In this document: piece after piece, positions 63,031-64,000 of the stretch | Layout of the letters: each line of letters starts with the position of its first letter | Numbering within the stretch: position 1 is the first letter of the stretch | Source: Tsuneonella deserti | GTDB taxonomy: Bacteria; Pseudomonadota; Alphaproteobacteria; Sphingomonadales; Sphingomonadaceae | DNA length: 64,000 bases | Direction of reading: 5' to 3' | Assembly (NCBI RefSeq): GCF_014644315.1 | Contig: NZ_BMKL01000001.1 | Span: 1,747,001-1,811,000, forward strand | Notes under the pieces: generated by a model | Told to the model about the DNA's origin: nothing | Databases searched by the model: none | What the model saw: only the letters and a program-made list of their open reading frames with translations | Made by a program: the position numbers and the translations under genes

Positions 63031-63127
63031 CTTCCCAGGGGCCTATCCCAGCTTTCAAAATCGGCGCTACCGCGCCTGACAGGCAATCTGGCTGGCGAGC
63101 GGTCCTGGCCTCTCCCAATCAGGCGGG

Positions 63128-63883
63128 ATGAAGAAAACAGGCACCGTCTATCTTGTCGGCGCGGGTCCGGGCGACCCGGATCTGCTGACGCTGCGCGCCG
63201 CGCGGCTGCTCGAACACGCGGAGCTGGTCGTTCACGACGGGCTCGTCGATCCCGCCGTGCTGGCGTTGGCTCCTCCGGCGGCGGAGCTCGTCTCCGTGGC
63301 CAAGAGCCGCGCGCGGCACACGCTGGCGCAGGACCAGATTAATGCGTTGCTGGTGCGCGAGGCGCGCGCCGGGCGCGATGTGGTGCGGTTGAAGGGCGGC
63401 GATCCGCTGGTCTTCGGGCGCGGTGGAGAGGAAGCCGAAGCCTGTCGCTTCGCCGGCGTGCCGGTCGAGATCGTTCCCGGCATCAGCGCCGCCAACGGCG
63501 CCGCCGCCGCCGCGCAGATCACGCTTACGCATCGCGACGCATCCAGCGTGGTCAGCTTCGTCGCCGGCCAGTGCAAGGGCCTGGCCGAACAGGACTGGGC
63601 GGGCCTTGCCGACAAGGGCCGCACGCTCGTCATCTACATGGGCGTCAAGACCGCGCCGCAGATCGCTGAAAAGCTCATGGGCGATGGCCTCGCGCCGGAC
63701 ATGCCGGTGGCTGTAATCGAGAACGCCTGCCGCCCCGAGATGCGCGTGCTCCGCGGGCCACTCGCAGCCCTACCCGATCTTGTCGTGCGCGAACGCGTGA
63801 AGAGCCCGGCGCTGATCGTGATCGGCGAAGTGACCGCGCGCGAGGATGCCGTCGTCGCGCAGCTGATGGAGACCATGGCATGA
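63128..63883 (+). CDS. cobA: Uroporphyrinogen-III C-methyltransferase
   Basis: Methylates uroporphyrinogen III to precorrin-2 for siroheme (and cobalamin). The 251-residue protein has the SAM loop VYLVGAGPGDPDLLTLRAAR, the LVVHDGLVDPAVLALAP segment, LKGGDPLVFGRGGEEAEACR, VEIVPGISAANGAAAAAQIT and TLVIYMGVKTAPQIAEKL. It stands at the head of an operon with the DUF2849 gene. Because the siroheme gene at 41120 lacks a working methylase domain, this gene is likely the methylase for sulfite-reductase siroheme. Confidence 0.94.
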   Translation: MKKTGTVYLVGAGPGDPDLLTLRAARLLEHAELVVHDGLVDPAVLALAPPAAELVSVAKSRARHTLAQDQINALLVREARAGRDVVRLKGGDPLVFGRGGEEAEACRFAGVPVEIVPGISAANGAAAAAQITLTHRDASSVVSFVAGQCKGLAEQDWAGLADKGRTLVIYMGVKTAPQIAEKLMGDGLAPDMPVAVIENACRPEMRVLRGPLAALPDLVVRERVKSPALIVIGEVTAREDAVVAQLMETMA

Positions 63884-64000
63884 GGATCATCACCGGGAAC
63901 GACCTGAAGTCCGGCGCGGTGACGTGGTGGACCGGCTACGACTGGTCGCTCCATGTCGAGGACGCGGTCGACGCCGGCGACCAAGCCGAAGCGATCATGG
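63880..64000 (+). CDS. DUF2849 domain protein, N-terminal fragment (runs off window end)
   Basis: The first 40 codons read MRIITGNDLKSGAVTWWTGY, DWSLHVEDAVDAGDQAEAIM and continue beyond the window. This is the start of the DUF2849 family, in which the gene lies between cobA and the assimilatory sulfite (or nitrite) reductase cysI in alphaproteobacteria. It overlaps cobA by four bases (ATGA). Function unproven; position suggests sulfite reduction. The remainder of the operon must be checked outside this window. Confidence 0.82.
   Translation, partial: MRIITGNDLKSGAVTWWTGYDWSLHVEDAVDAGDQAEAIM

Overview
The window is ordinary chromosome from a G+C-rich alphaproteobacterium, most likely of the order Sphingomonadales (family perhaps Erythrobacteraceae). 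The support is gene content: CcrM methyltransferase with a CtrA-like box, a ChvG/ChvI two-component system beside hprK, rapZ, EIIA-Man and HPr genes, the DUF1285-Nudix-CCA set, a DUF2849 gene after cobA, and an aa3-oxidase subunit IV peptide next to pntA. Gene density is very high. Many same-strand neighbours overlap through ATGA or GTGA, and several opposing pairs share CATG at their starts or CTAG/TGATCA at their stops. I saw no insertion sequence, prophage, CRISPR array or rRNA. There are two tRNAs, Val(TAC) and Thr(TGT).

Layout. 1-11.5 kb: pntA (cut by the window edge) with a small oxidase peptide, a sigma-54-type response regulator with an altered GAFTGA loop, a frameshifted SDR gene, folP, ccrM with a dense regulatory region, rnhB, a periplasmic sugar dehydrogenase lipoprotein, GNAT, DUF1285, Nudix, cca and a small secreted protein. 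11.5-24 kb: parC, a DJ-1/PfpI protein, a translationally coupled trio (two cysteine desulfurases and a 2Fe-2S ferredoxin), an alpha/beta hydrolase, a TonB-like protein, DUF3597, a DUF885 lipoprotein, two DUF937-type proteins and pckA. 24-29.4 kb: chvI-chvG-hprK-rapZ-EIIA-HPr-TrmH, a regulatory PTS without sugar permeases in view, divergent from pckA. 29.4-37.6 kb: rmuC, a cytosolic Cys-rich copper-storage candidate with a small partner, def, recR, fmt-truA, a medium-chain oxidoreductase, asparaginase and tRNA-Val.

37.6-52 kb: a TlpA-like lipoprotein, argH-lptM-lysA-siroheme gene, a block of small regulators (receiver protein, wHTH protein with a receiver-like N-terminus), and a minus-strand biosynthetic run serC-serA-hisZ-purA-L,D-transpeptidase. 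A structured leader precedes serC. 52-64 kb: PadR regulator with a Gly-Pro-Phe repeat, rarA, a DUF429-like gene, tRNA-Thr, PilZ protein, xth, fumC-queF, a Thr/Pro-rich membrane protein, sseA-metC-mscS, and cobA-DUF2849 running off the end, probably towards sulfite reductase genes.

Most of the window is housekeeping: amino acid, folate, purine and siroheme synthesis, translation and DNA repair. The most notable signal is not a gene. It is the roughly 300 bp upstream of ccrM, which holds a perfect DnaA box, a CtrA-type box and six GANTC sites within 154 bp. Other points worth checking are the sigma-54 regulator with GAFPGA and a dyad over its ribosome binding site, the siroheme protein with a vestigial methylase domain, the polyhistidine insert in peptide deformylase and the 17-cysteine protein. 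I did not find a clear multi-gene system of unknown type.
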